A DNA stretch of 64,000 nucleotides from NCBI RefSeq assembly GCF_050947335.1, contig NC_134993.1, positions 62,001 through 126,000 of the forward strand, given 5' to 3'. The notes below the pieces were generated by a model that was not told the DNA's origin, searched no databases, and was given only the letters and a program-made list of their open reading frames with translations. How positions within the stretch are numbered: position 1 is the first letter of the stretch; each line of letters starts with the position of its first letter. Both the position numbers and the translations under genes were made by a program. Positions 12,637 through 28,900 of the stretch are shown here, one piece after another. Source of the DNA: Megachile rotundata (lineage: Eukaryota; Arthropoda; Insecta; Hymenoptera; Megachilidae).

Positions 12637-15551
12637 GATCACACAATCATGATCACACAATCACGATCACACAACCACGATCACACAATCACGATCACAC
12701 AATCACGATCACACAATCACCATCACACAATCACCATCACACAATCACGACCACTCAATCACGATCACACAATCACGTTCACACAATCACAAACACAGAG
12801 TCGCGATCACACAATCAGAATCACACAATCACAATCACACAACCACAATCACACAATCACACAGTCACAATCCCACAATCACGATCACACAATCACGACC
12901 ACACAGTCATGATCACACAATCACAATCATACAATCACAATCACACAATCACATTAACACAATCAAAATCACACAATCACAATCACACCATCAAGGTCAC
13001 ACAATGACGATCACACAATCACCATCACACAATCACGATCACACAATCACAATCGCACAATCACGATCACACAATCACGATCACTCAATCACAATCACAC
13101 AATTACAAACACACAGTCGCGATCACACGATCACGATCACACGACCACGATCACACGATCACGATCACACAATCACAATCACACAATCAAGGCCACACAA
13201 TGACGATCACACAATCACCTTCACACAATCTCGACCACACAATCACGATCACACAATCACGATCACACAATCACGTTCACACAATCACAAACACACAGTC
13301 GCGATCACTCGATCACGATCACACAATCACGATCACACAGTCACGATCACACAATCACAATCGCACAATCACGATCACACAATCACGATCACACAATCAC
13401 GATCACACAATCACGATCACACAATCACCATCACACAATCACGATCACACAATCACGATCACACAATCACAATCACACAATCACCATCACACAATCACAA
13501 TCACACAATCAAGGTCACACAATGACGATCACACAATAACCATCACACAACCACGACCACACAATCACGATCACACAATCACGCTCACGCAATCACGATC
13601 ACACAATCACGACCACACAATCACGATCACACTATCACGATCACACAATCACAGTCACACAATCTCGATCACACAATCACGATCACACAATCACGATCAC
13701 ACAATCACCATCACACAATCACAATCACAATCACGATCACACAGTCACGAACACACCATCACGATCACACAATCAAGGTCACACAATGACGATCACACAA
13801 TCACCATCACACAATCACGATCACTCAATCACAATCACACAATCACAAACACACAGTCGCGATCACACGATCACGATCGCACGACCACGATCACACGATC
13901 ACGATCACACAATCACAATCACACAATCAAGGCCACACAATGACGATCACACAATCACCATCACACAATCTCGACCACACAATCACGATCACACAATCAC
14001 GATCACACAATCACGTTCACACAATCACAAACACACAGTCGCGATCACTCGATCACGATCACACAATCACAATCACACAGTCACGATCACACAATCACAA
14101 TCGCACAATCACGATCACACAATCAGGATCACACAATCACCATCACACAATCACAATCACACAATCAAGGTCACACAATGACGATCACACAATCACCATC
14201 ACACAACCACGACCACACAATCACGATCACACAATCACGCTCACGCAATCACGATCACACAATCACGACCACACAATCACGATCACACAATCACGATCAC
14301 ACAATAACGATCACACAATCACAAACACACAGTCGCGATCACACTATCACGATCACACAATCACAGTCACACAATCACAATCACACAATCACAATCACAA
14401 TCACGATCACACAATCACGCTCACGCAATCACGATCACACAATCACGACCACACAATCACGATCACACAATCACGATCACACAATCACAAACACACAGTC
14501 GCGATCACACTATCACGATCACACAATCACAGTCACACAATCACAATCACACAATCACAATCACAATCACGATCACACAGTCACGAACACACCATCACGA
14601 TCACACAATCAAGGTCACACAATGACGATCACACAATCACCATCACACAATCACGATCACTCAATCACAATCACACAATCACAAACACGCAGTCGCGATC
14701 ACACGATCACGATCGCACGACCACGATCACACGATCACGATCACACAATCACAATCACACAATCAAGGCCACACAATGACGATCACACAATCACCATCAC
14801 ACAATCTCGACCACACAATCACGATCACACAATCACGATCACACAATCACGTTCACACAATCACAAACACACAATCACAATCACACAATCACACTGTCAC
14901 AATCCCACAATCACGATCACATAATCACGATCACACAGTCACGATCACACGATCGCGATCACACAATAACAATCACACAATCACAATCACACAATCACGA
15001 GCACACAATCACGATCACACAATCACGATCACACAATCACGATCACACAAACACGATCACACAATCACGATCACACAATCACGATCACACAATCACAGTC
15101 ACACTATCACGATCACACACTCCCAATCACACAATCACAATCACACAATCACGATCACACAATCACGATCACACAATCACGATCACACAATCACGATCAC
15201 ACAATCACGATCACACAATCACGATCACACTATCACGATCACACAATCACGGTCACACAATCACGATCACACAATCACGATCACACAATCACTATCACAA
15301 AATCACAATCACACAGTCACACAATCACAATCACAATCAGACAATCACAAACACACAATCACGATCACACAATCACGATCACACAATCACGATCACTCAA
15401 TCACAAACACACAGTCGCGATCACACGATCACGATCACACGATCACGATCACACAATCACAATCCCACAATCAAGGCCACACAATGACGATCACACAATC
15501 ACCATCACACAATCTCGACCACACAATCACGATCACACAATCACGATCACA

Positions 15552-15698
15552 CAATCACAATCACACAATCACAATCACACAATCACAATCACACAATCAC
15601 AATCACACAATCACAATCACACAATCACAATCGCACAATCACAATCACACAATCACAATCACACAATCACAATCACACAATCACAATCACACAATCAC
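15552..15698. repeat. Short homogeneous 14-bp run in P unit 1
   Basis: About ten nearly identical ACAATCACAATCAC units with a single AATCGC-bearing unit near 15629. Counterparts lie near 18080-18192 in the short unit (no AATCGC unit seen) and 24202-24347 in unit 2 (two adjacent AATCGC-bearing units). Copy number and AATCGC content therefore differ between paralogues. Confidence 0.85.
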
Positions 15699-16598
15699 GA
15701 TCACACAATCACAATCACGCAGTCACACTATCACAATCCCAATGACAATCACAATCACAATCACACAATCACACAATCACAATCCCACAATCACAATCAC
15801 ACAATCACAGTCACACAATCACAATCACACAATCACACAGTCACAATCCCACAATCACGATCACACAATCACGATCGCACAGTCACGATCACACAATCAC
15901 AATCACACAATCACAATCACACAATCACAGTCACACAATCACAGTCACACAATCACAATCACACAATCACAATTACACAAACACGATCACACAATCACGA
16001 TCACACAATCACGATCACACAATCACAATCACACAATCACAATCACACAATCACGATCACACAATCACAATCACGCAGTCACACAGTCACAATCCCACAA
16101 TCACGATCACACAATCACGATCGCACAGTCACGATCACACGATCACGATCACACAATCACAATCACACAATCACAATCACACAATCACAATCACACAATC
16201 ACGATCACACAATCACCATCACACACTCACCATCACACAATCACGATCACACAATCACGATCACACAATCACGATCACACTATCACGATCACACAATCAC
16301 AGTCACACAATCACAATCACACAATCACAATCACAATCACGATCACACAGTCACGATCACACGATCACGATCACACGATCACGATCACACAATCACGATC
16401 ACACAATCACGATCACACAATCGCTATCACACAATCGCTATCACACAATCACAATCACACAATCACGATCACAGAATCACCATCACACAATCACGATCAC
16501 ACAATCACGATCACAATATCACAATCACACAGTCACACAATCACAATCACAATCACAATCACAATCACGATCACAGAATCACAATCACACAGTCACAC

Positions 16599-16784
16599 AA
16601 TCACAATCACAATCACAATCGCAATCACAATCACAATCACAATCACAATCACAATCACAATCACACTCACAATCACAATCACAATCACAATCACAATCAC
16701 AATCACAATCACAATCACAATCACAATCACAATCACAATCACAATCACAATCACAATCACAATCACAATCACAATCACAATCAC
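16599..16784. repeat. Hexamer array (AATCAC)31, B module
   Basis: Thirty-one hexamers with the AATCGC unit near the left end and the ACTCAC-type unit near 16665. The flanks match those at 9768 and 25249. Its partner 8,650 bp downstream (25249-25434) has the same number of units. Confidence 0.95.
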
Positions 16785-17493
16785 ACTATCACATCACACA
16801 ATCACGATCACACAATCACGATCACACAATCTCGATCACACAATCGCGATCACACAATCACGATCACACAATCACGATCACACAATCACGATCACACAAT
16901 CACGATCACACAATCACGATCACACAATCACGATCACACAAACACGATCACACAATCACGATCACACAATCACGATCACACAATCACAGTCACACAATCA
17001 CGATCACACACTCCCAATCACACAATCACAATCACACAATCACAATCACACAATCACGATCACACAATCACGATCACACAATCACGATCACACAATCACG
17101 ATCACACAATCAGGATCACACTATCACGATCACACAATCACGGTCACACAATCACGATCACACAATCACGATCACACAATCACTAAAACAAAATCACAAT
17201 CACACAGACACACAATCACAATCACAATCAGACAATCACAAACACACAATCACGATCACACAATCACGATCACACAATCACAAACACACAGTCGCGATCA
17301 CACGATCACGATCACACGATCACGATCACACAATCACAATCACACAATCAAGGTCACACAATGACGATCACACCATCACCATCACACAATCACGACCACA
17401 CAATCACGATCACACAATCGCGATCACACAATCACGATCACAATGTCGCAATCACACAGTCACACAATCACAATCACAATAACAACCACTCAC

Positions 17494-17763
17494 AATCACA
17501 ATCACAATCACAATCACAATCACAATCACAATCACAATCACAATCACAATCACAATCACAATCACAATCACAATCACAATCACAATCACAATCACAATCA
17601 CAATCACAATCACAATCACAATCACAATCACAATCACAATCACAATCACAATCGCAATCGCAATCACAAGCACAATCGCAATCGCAATCACAATCACAAT
17701 CACAATCACAATCACAATCACAATCACAATCACAATCACAATCACAATCACAATCACAATCAC
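17494..17763. repeat. Hexamer array (45 units), A-module alpha subfamily
   Basis: Twenty-six AATCAC units, the six-unit AATCGC/AAGCAC island at 17650-17685, then 13 AATCAC units. It is preceded by AATAACAACCACTCAC. Confidence 0.95.
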
Positions 17764-19097
17764 GATCACACAATCACGATCGCACAGTCACGATCACACG
17801 ATCACGATCACACAATCACGATCACACAATCACGATCACACAATCACGATCACACAATCACGATCACACTATCACGATCAGACAATCACAGTCACACAAT
17901 CACAATCACACAATCACGATCACTCAATCACAAACACACAGTCGCGATCACACGATCACGATCACACGATCACGATCACACAATCACAATCCCACAATCA
18001 AGGCCACACAATGACGATCACACAATCACCATCACACAATCTCGACCACACAATCACGATCACACAATCACGATCACACAATCACAATCACACAATCACA
18101 ATCACACAATCACAATCACACAATCACAATCACACAATCACAATCACACAATCACAATCACACAATCACAATCACACAATCACAATCACACAATCACGAT
18201 CACACAATCACAATCACGCAGTCACACTATCACAATCCCAATGACAATCACAATCACAATCACACAATCACACAATCACAATCCCACAATCACAATCACA
18301 CAATCACAGTCACACAATCACAATCACACAATCACACAGTCACAATCCCACAATCACGATCACACAATCACGATCGCACAGTCACGATCACACAATCACA
18401 ATCACACAATCACAATCACACAATCACAGTCACACAATCACAGTCACACAATCACAATCACACAATCACAATTACACAAACACGATCACACAATCACGAT
18501 CACACAATCACGATCACACAATCACAATCACACAATCACAATCACACAATCACGATCACACAATCACAATCACGCAGTCACACAGTCACAATCCCACAAT
18601 CACGATCACACAATCACGATCGCCCAGTCACGATCACACGATCACGATCACACAATCACAATCACACAATCACAATCACACAATCACAATCACACAATCA
18701 CGATCACACAATCACCATGACACACTCACCATCACACAATCACGATCACACAATCACGATCACACAATCACGATCACACTATCACGATCACACAATCACA
18801 GTCACACAATCACAATCACACAATCACAATCACAATCACGATCACACAGTCACGATCACACGATCACGATCACACGATCACGATCACACAATCACGATCA
18901 CACAATCACGATCACACAATCGCTATCACACAATCGCTATCACACAATCACAATCACACAATCACGATCACAGAATCACCATCACACAATCACGATCACA
19001 CAATCACGATCACAATATCACAATCACACAGTCACACAATCACAATCACAATCACAATCACAATCACGATCACAGAATCACAATCACACAGTCACAC

Positions 19098-19271
19098 AAT
19101 CACAATCACAATCACAATCGCAATCACAATCACAATCACAATCACAATCACAATCACAATCACACTCACAATCACAATCACAATCACAATCACAATCACA
19201 ATCACAATCACAATCACAATCACAATCACAATCACAATCACAATCACAATCACAATCACAATCACAATCAC
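19098..19271. repeat. Hexamer array (AATCAC)29, B module
   Basis: Twenty-nine hexamers with the usual AATCGC and ACTCAC-type interruptions and the ACTATCACATCAC right flank. It is the shortest of the four alpha-associated B arrays (30, 31, 29 and 31 units). Confidence 0.95.
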
Positions 19272-19980
19272 ACTATCACATCACACAATCACGATCACAC
19301 AATCACGATCACACAATCTCGATCACACAATCGCGATCACACAATCACGATCACACAATCACGATCACACAATCACGATCACACAATCACGATCACACAA
19401 TCACGATCACACAATCACGATCACACAAACACGATCACACAATCACGATCACACAATCACGATCACACAATCACAGTCACACAATCACGATCACACACTC
19501 CCAATCACACAATCACAATCACACAATCACAATCACACAATCACGATCACACAATCACGATCACACAATCACGATCACACAATCACGATCACACAATCAG
19601 GATCACACTATCACGATCACACAATCACGGTCACACAATCACGATCACACAATCACGATCACACAATCACTAAAACAAAATCACAATCACACAGACACAC
19701 AATCACAATCACAATCAGACAATCACAAACACACAATCACGATCACACAATCACGATCACACAATCACAAACACACAGTCGCGATCACACGATCACGATC
19801 ACACGATCACGATCACACAATCACAATCACACAATCAAGGTCACACAATGACGATCACACCATCACCATCACACAATCACGACCACACAATCACGATCAC
19901 ACAATCGCGATCACACAATCACGATCACAATGTCGCAATCACACAGTCACACAATCACAATCACAATAACAACCACTCAC

Positions 19981-20244
19981 AATCACAATCACAATCACAA
20001 TCACAATCACAATCACAATCACAATCACAATCACAATCACAATCACAATCACAATCACAATCACAATCACAATCACAATCACAATCACAATCACAATCAC
20101 AATCACAATCACAATCACAATCACAATCGCAATCGCAATCACAAGCACAATCGCAATCGCAATCACAATCACAATCACAATCACAATCACAATCACAATC
20201 ACAATCACAATCACAATTACAATCACAATCACAATCACAATCAC
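19981..20244. repeat. Hexamer array (44 units), A-module alpha subfamily
   Basis: Twenty-four AATCAC units, the six-unit island at 20125-20160, then 14 units, one of which carries the private variant AATTAC (20215-20220) that I do not see in the sister arrays. Confidence 0.95.
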
Positions 20245-21518
20245 GATCACACAATCACGATCGCACAGTCACGATCACACGATCACGATCACACAATCAC
20301 GATCACACAATCACGATCACACAATCACGATCACACAATCACGATCACACTATCACGATCAGACAATCACAGTCACACAATCACAATCACACAATCAAAA
20401 TCACAATCACGATCACACAGTCACGATCACACCATCACGATCACACGATCACGATCACACAATCACAATCACACAATCGTTATCACACAATCACGATCAC
20501 ACAATCACGATCACACAGTCAAGATCACACAACCACAATCACACAATCACAATCCCACAATCACACAATCACACAGTCACAATCCCACAATCACGGTCAC
20601 ACAATCACGATCACACAATCACAATCACACAATCACAATCACACAATCACACTGTCACAATCCCACAATCACGACCACATAATCACGATCACACACTCAC
20701 GATCACACGATCGCGATCACACAATAACAATCACACAATCACAATCACACAATCACGAGCACACAATCACGATCACACAATCACCATCACACAATCACGA
20801 TCACACAATCGCGATCACACAATCACGATCACACTATCACGATCACACAATCACAGTCACAGAATCACAATCACACAATCACAATCACAATCACGATCAC
20901 ACAGTCACAATCACACAATCAGAGTCACACAATCACACTCACAACACCACAATCACACAATCACACAGCCACAATCCCACCATCACGATCACACAATCAC
21001 GACCACACATTCACGGTCACAAAATCACAATCACACAATCACAATCACACAATCACAATCACACAATCAAAATCACACAATCACAATCACACAATCAAGG
21101 TCACACAATGACGATCACACAATCACCATCACACAATCACGATCACACAATCACAATCACACAATCACGATCACACAATCACGATCACTCAATCACAATC
21201 ACACAATCACAAACACACAGTTGCGATCACACGATCACGATCACACGATCACGATCACACAATCACGATCACACAATTACAATCACACAATCAACGCCAC
21301 ACAATGACGATCACACAATCACCATCACACAATCTCGACCACACAATCACGATCACACAATCACGATCACACAATCACGTTCACACAATCACAAACACAC
21401 AGTCCCGACCACTCGATCACGATCACACAATCACGATCACACAGTCACGATCACACAATCACAATCACACAATCACAATATCACAATCGCAATCACACAA
21501 TCACAATAACACAATCAG

Positions 21519-21558
21519 ACAATCACACAATCACACAATCACACAATCACACAATCAC
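21519..21558. repeat. Octamer array (ACAATCAC)5
   Basis: Counterpart of 12213-12252 with the same copy number; a six-unit run follows at 21895-21942. Confidence 0.88.
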
Positions 21559-24500
21559 GATCACACAATCATGATCACACAATCACGATCACACAACCAC
21601 GATCACACAATCACGATCACACAATCACGATCACACAATCACCATCACACAATCACCATCACACAATCACAATCACACAATCAAGGTCACACAATGACGA
21701 TCACACAATCACCATCACACAATCACGACCACTCAATCACGATCACACAATCACGTGCACACAATCACAAACACACAGTCCCGACCACTCGATCACGATC
21801 ACACAATCACGATCACACAGTCACGATCACACAATCACAATCACACAATCACAATATCACAATCGCAATCACACAATCACAATAACACAATCAGACAATC
21901 ACACAATCACACAATCACACAATCACACAATCACACAATCACGATCACACAATCATGATCACACAATCACGATCACACAACCACGATCACACAATCACGA
22001 TCACACAATCACGATCACACAATCACCATCACACAATCACCATCACACAATCACGACCACTCAATCACGATCACACAATCACGTTCACACAATCACAAAC
22101 ACAGAGTCGCGATCACACAATCAGAATCACACAATCACAATCACACAACCACAATCACACAATCACACAGTCACAATCCCACAATCACGATCACACAATC
22201 ACGACCACACAGTCATGATCACACAATCACAATCATACAATCACAATCACACAATCACATTAACACAATCAAAATCACACAATCACAATCACACCATCAA
22301 GGTCACACAATGACGATCACACAATCACCATCACACAATCACGATCACACAATCACAATCGCACAATCACGATCACACAATCACGATCACTCAATCACAA
22401 TCACACAATTACAAACACACAGTCGCGATCACACGATCACGATCACACGACCACGATCACACGATCACGATCACACAATCACAATCACACAATCAAGGCC
22501 ACACAATGACGATCACACAATCACCTTCACACAATCTCGACCACACAATCACGATCACACAATCACGATCACACAATCACGTTCACACAATCACAAACAC
22601 ACAGTCGCGATCACTCGATCACGATCACACAATCACGATCACACAGTCACGATCACACAATCACAATCGCACAATCACGATCACACAATCACGATCACAC
22701 AATCACGATCACACAATCACGATCACACAATCACCATCACACAATCACGATCACACAATCACGATCACACAATCACAATCACACAATCACCATCACACAA
22801 TCACAATCACACAATCAAGGTCACACAATGACGATCACACAATAACCATCACACAACCACGACCACACAATCACGATCACACAATCACGCTCACGCAATC
22901 ACGATCACACAATCACGACCACACAATCACGATCACACAATCACGATCACACAATAACGATCACACAATCACAAACACACAGTCGCGATCACACTATCAC
23001 GATCACACAATCACAGTCACACAATCACAATCACACAATCACAATCACAATCACGATCACACAATCACGCTCACGCAATCACGATCACACAATCACGACC
23101 ACACAATCACGATCACACAATCACGATCACACAATCACAAACACACAGTCGCGATCACACTATCACGATCACACAATCACAGTCACACAATCACAATCAC
23201 ACAATCACAATCACAATCACGATCACACAGTCACGAACACACCATCACGATCACACAATCAAGGTCACACAATGACGATCACACAATCACCATCACACAA
23301 TCACGATCACTCAATCACAATCACACAATCACAAACACGCAGTCGCGATCACACGATCACGATCGCACGACCACGATCACACGATCACGATCACACAATC
23401 ACAATCACACAATCAAGGCCACACAATGACGATCACACAATCACCATCACACAATCTCGACCACACAATCACGATCACACAATCACGATCACACAATCAC
23501 GTTCACACAATCACAAACACACAATCACAATCACACAATCACACTGTCACAATCCCACAATCACGATCACATAATCACGATCACACAGTCACGATCACAC
23601 GATCGCGATCACACAATAACAATCACACAATCACAATCACACAATCACGAGCACACAATCACGATCACACAATCACGATCACACAATCACGATCACACAA
23701 ACACGATCACACAATCACGATCACACAATCACGATCACACAATCACAGTCACACTATCACGATCACACACTCCCAATCACACAATCACAATCACACAATC
23801 ACGATCACACAATCACGATCACACAATCACGATCACACAATCACGATCACACAATCACGATCACACAATCACGATCACACTATCACGATCACACAATCAC
23901 GGTCACACAATCACGATCACACAATCACGATCACACAATCACTATCACAAAATCACAATCACACAGTCACACAATCACAATCACAATCAGACAATCACAA
24001 ACACACAATCACGATCACACAATCACGATCACACAATCACGATCACTCAATCACAAACACACAGTCGCGATCACACGATCACGATCACACGATCACGATC
24101 ACACAATCACAATCCCACAATCAAGGCCACACAATGACGATCACACAATCACCATCACACAATCTCGACCACACAATCACGATCACACAATCACGATCAC
24201 ACAATCACAATCACACAATCACAATCACACAATCACAATCACACAATCACAATCACACAATCACAATCGCACAATCACAATCGCACAATCACAATCACAC
24301 AATCACAATCACACAATCACAATCACACAATCACAATCACACAATCACGATCACACAATCACAATCACGCAGTCACACTATCACAATCCCAATGACAATC
24401 ACAATCACAATCACACAATCACACAATCACAATCCCACAATCACAATCACACAATCACAGTCACACAATCACAATCACACAATCACACAGTCACAATCCC

Positions 24501-25248
24501 ACAATCACGATCACACAATCACGATCGCACAGTCACGATCACACAATCACAATCACACAATCACAATCACACAATCACAGTCACACAATCACAGTCACAC
24601 AATCACAATCACACAATCACAATTACACAAACACGATCACACAATCACGATCACACAATCACGATCACACAATCACAATCACACAATCACAATCACACAA
24701 TCACGATCACACAATCACAATCACGCAGTCACACAGTCACAATCCCACAATCACGATCACACAATCACGATCGCACAGTCACGATCACACGATCACGATC
24801 ACACAATCACAATCACACAATCACAATCACACAATCACAATCACACAATCACGATCACACAATCACCATCACACACTCACCATCACACAATCACGATCAC
24901 ACAATCACGATCACACAATCACGATCACACTATCACGATCACACAATCACAGTCACACAATCACAATCACACAATCACAATCACAATCACGATCACACAG
25001 TCACGATCACACGATCACGATCACACGATCACGATCACACAATCACGATCACACAATCACGATCACACAATCGCTATCACACAATCGCTATCACTCAATC
25101 ACAATCACACAATCACGATCACAGAATCACCATCACACAATCACGATCACACAATCACGATCACAATATCACAATCACACAGTCACACAATCACAATCAC
25201 AATCACAATCACAATCACGATCACAGAATCACAATCACACAGTCACAC

Positions 25249-25434
25249 AATCACAATCACAATCACAATCGCAATCACAATCACAATCACAATCACAATC
25301 ACAATCACAATCACACTCACAATCACAATCACAATCACAATCACAATCACAATCACAATCACAATCACAATCACAATCACAATCACAATCACAATCACAA
25401 TCACAATCACAATCACAATCACAATCACAATCAC
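25249..25434. repeat. Hexamer array (AATCAC)31, B module
   Basis: Same length, interruptions and flanks as 16599-16784. It lies about 830 bp upstream of the next A-module array marker (26079). Confidence 0.95.
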
Positions 25435-25996
25435 ACTATCACATCACACAATCACGATCACACAATCACGATCACACAATCTCGATCACACAATCGCGAT
25501 CACACAATCACGATCACACAATCACGATCACACAATCACGATCACACAATCACGATCACACAATCACGATCACACAATCACGATCACACAAACACGATCA
25601 CACAATCACGATCACACAATCACGATCACACAATCACGATCACACACTCCCAATCACACAATCACAATCACACAATCACGATCACACAATCACGATCACA
25701 CAATCACGATCACACAATCACGATCACACAATCACGATCACACAATCAGGATCACACTATCACGATCACACAATCACGGTCACACAATCACGATCACACA
25801 ATCACGATCACACAATCACTAAAACAAAATCACAATCACACAGACACACAATCACAATCACAATCAGACAATCACAAACACACAATCACGATCACACAAT
25901 CACGATCACACAATCACAAACACACAGTCGCGATCACACGATCACGATCACACGATCACGATCACACAATCACAATCACACAATCAAGGTCACACA

Positions 25997-28900
25997 ATGA
26001 CGATCACACCATCACCATCACACAATCACGACCACACAATCACGATCACACAATCGCGATCACACAATCACGATCACAATGTCGCAATCACACAGTCACA
26101 CAATCACAATCACAATAACAACCACTCACAATCACAATCACAATCACAATCACAATCACAATCACAATCACAATCACAATCACAATCACAATCACAATCA
26201 CAATCACAATCACAATCACAATCACAATCACAATCACAATCACAATCACAATCACAATCACAATCACAATCACAATCACAATCGCAATCGCAATCACAAG
26301 CACAATCGCAATCGCAATCACAATCACAATCACAATCACAATCACAATCACAATCACAATCACAATCACAATCACAATCACAATCACAATCACAATCACG
26401 ATCACACAATCACGATCGCACAGTCACGATCACACGATCACGATCACACAATCACGATCACACAATCACGATCACACAATCACGATCACACAATCACGAT
26501 CACACTATCACGATCAGACAATCACAGTCACACAATCACAATCACACAATCAAAATCACAATCACGATCACACAGTCACGATCACACCATCACGATCACA
26601 CGATCACGATCACACAATCACAATCACACAATCGTTATCACACAATCACGATCACACAATCACGATCACACAGTCAAGATCACACAACCACAATCACACA
26701 ATCACAATCCCACAATCACACAATCACACAGTCACAATCCCACAATCACGGTCACACAATCACGATCACACAATCACAATCACACAATCACAATCACACA
26801 ATCACACTGTCACAATCCCACAATCACGACCACATAATCACGATCACACACTCACGATCACACGATCGCGATCACACAATAACAATCACACAATCACAAT
26901 CACACAATCACGAGCACACAATCACGATCACACAATCACCATCACACAATCACGATCACACAATCGCGATCACACAATCACGATCACACTATCACGATCA
27001 CACAATCACAGTCACAGAATCACAATCACACAATCACAATCACAATCACGATCACACAGTCACAATCACACAATCAGAGTCACACAATCACACTCACAAC
27101 ACCACAATCACACAATCACACAGCCACAATCCCACCATCACGATCACACAATCACGACCACACATTCACGGTCACAAAATCACAATCACACAATCACAAT
27201 CACACAATCACAATCACACAATCAAAATCACACAATCACAATCACACAATCAAGGTCACACAATGACGATCACACAATCACCATCACACAATCACGATCA
27301 CACAATCACAATCACACAATCACGATCACACAATCACGATCACTCAATCACAATCACACAATCACAAACACACAGTTGCGATCACACGATCACGATCACA
27401 CGATCACGATCACACAATCACGATCACACAATCACAATCACACAATCAACGCCACACAATGACGATCACACAATCACCATCACACAATCTCGACCACACA
27501 ATCACGATCACACAATCACGATCACACAATCACGTTCACACAATCACAAACACACAGTCCCGACCACTCGATCACGATCACACAATCACGATCACACAGT
27601 CACGATCACACAATCACAATCACACAATCACAATATCACAATCGCAATCACACAATCACAATAACACAATCAGACAATCACACAATCACACAATCACACA
27701 ATCACACAATCACGATCACACAATCATGATCACACAATCACGATCACACAACCACGATCACACAATCACGATCACACAATCACGATCACACAATCACCAT
27801 CACACAATCACCATCACACAATCACAATCACACAATCAAGGTCACACAATGACGATCACACAATCACCATCACACAATCACGACCACTCAATCACGATCA
27901 CACAATCACGTGCACACAATCACAAACACACAGTCCCGACCACTCGATCACGATCACACAATCACGATCACACAGTCACGATCACACAATCACAATCACA
28001 CAATCACAATATCACAATCGCAATCACACAATCACAATAACACAATCAGACAATCACACAATCACACAATCACACAATCACACAATCACACAATCACGAT
28101 CACACAATCATGATCACACAATCACGATCACACAACCACGATCACACAATCACGATCACACAATCACGATCACACAATCACCATCACACAATCACCATCA
28201 CACAATCACGACCACTCAATCACGATCACACAATCACGTTCACACAATCACAAACACAGAGTCGCGATCACACAATCAGAATCACACAATCACAATCACA
28301 CAACCACAATCACACAATCACACAGTCACAATCCCACAATCACGATCACACAATCACGACCACACAGTCATGATCACACAATCACAATCATACAATCACA
28401 ATCACACAATCACATTAACACAATCAAAATCACACAATCACAATCACACCATCAAGGTCACACAATGACGATCACACAATCACCATCACACAATCACGAT
28501 CACACAATCACAATCGCACAATCACGATCACACAATCACGATCACTCAATCACAATCACACAATTACAAACACACAGTCGCGATCACACGATCACGATCA
28601 CACGACCACGATCACACGATCACGATCACACAATCACAATCACACAATCAAGGCCACACAATGACGATCACACAATCACCTTCACACAATCTCGACCACA
28701 CAATCACGATCACACAATCACGATCACACAATCACGTTCACACAATCACAAACACACAGTCGCGATCACTCGATCACGATCACACAATCACGATCACACA
28801 GTCACGATCACACAATCACAATCGCACAATCACGATCACACAATCACGATCACACAATCACGATCACACAATCACGATCACACAATCACCATCACACAAT

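Larger units (their letters stand above)
10524..17360. repeat. Higher-order repeat P, unit 1 (6,837 bp)
   Basis: The unit runs from one AATGACGATCACACCATC marker to the next identical context at 17361. It contains an A-module hexamer array (10657-10938), a long degenerate tract with several AAGGYCACACAATGACG markers, a short pure 14-bp run (about 15552-15698) and a B-module hexamer array (16599-16784). Landmarks at 13004, 13200, 13786, 13940 and 14178 recur at +15,461 in unit 3. Those at 13004 and 13200 recur at +9,306, and those at 14622, 14776 and 16599 at +8,650, in unit 2. Confidence 0.9.
17361..19847. repeat. Higher-order repeat P, short unit (2,487 bp)
   Basis: This begins like the 10524 and 19848 units, but near 17915 it jumps from sequence matching about 11.08 kb to sequence matching about 15.39 kb. 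That removes about 4,350 bp relative to unit 1. The remainder (18011-19847) parallels 15484-17360. The words on both sides of the junction share ACAATCAC-type homology, as unequal exchange or a replication jump within the array would leave. It still has both A and B hexamer arrays. Confidence 0.88.
19848..25996. repeat. Higher-order repeat P, unit 2 (6,149 bp)
   Basis: Collinear with unit 1 at +9,306 through 22506-22830 and at +8,650 from 23272 onward. It therefore lacks about 656 bp present in units 1 and 3, with the junction near 22.92-22.95 kb. A second difference lies near 25.62 kb, where fewer variant units separate ACAAACACGATC and ACTCCCAATC. The unit ends at the next AATGACGATCACACCATC marker. 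Confidence 0.9.

Noticed and set aside
15726..15760. A break into unique sequence at ACTATCACAATCCCAATGAC
   Set aside because: The same words recur near 18230, 24380 and 44330; they are ordinary satellite variants.
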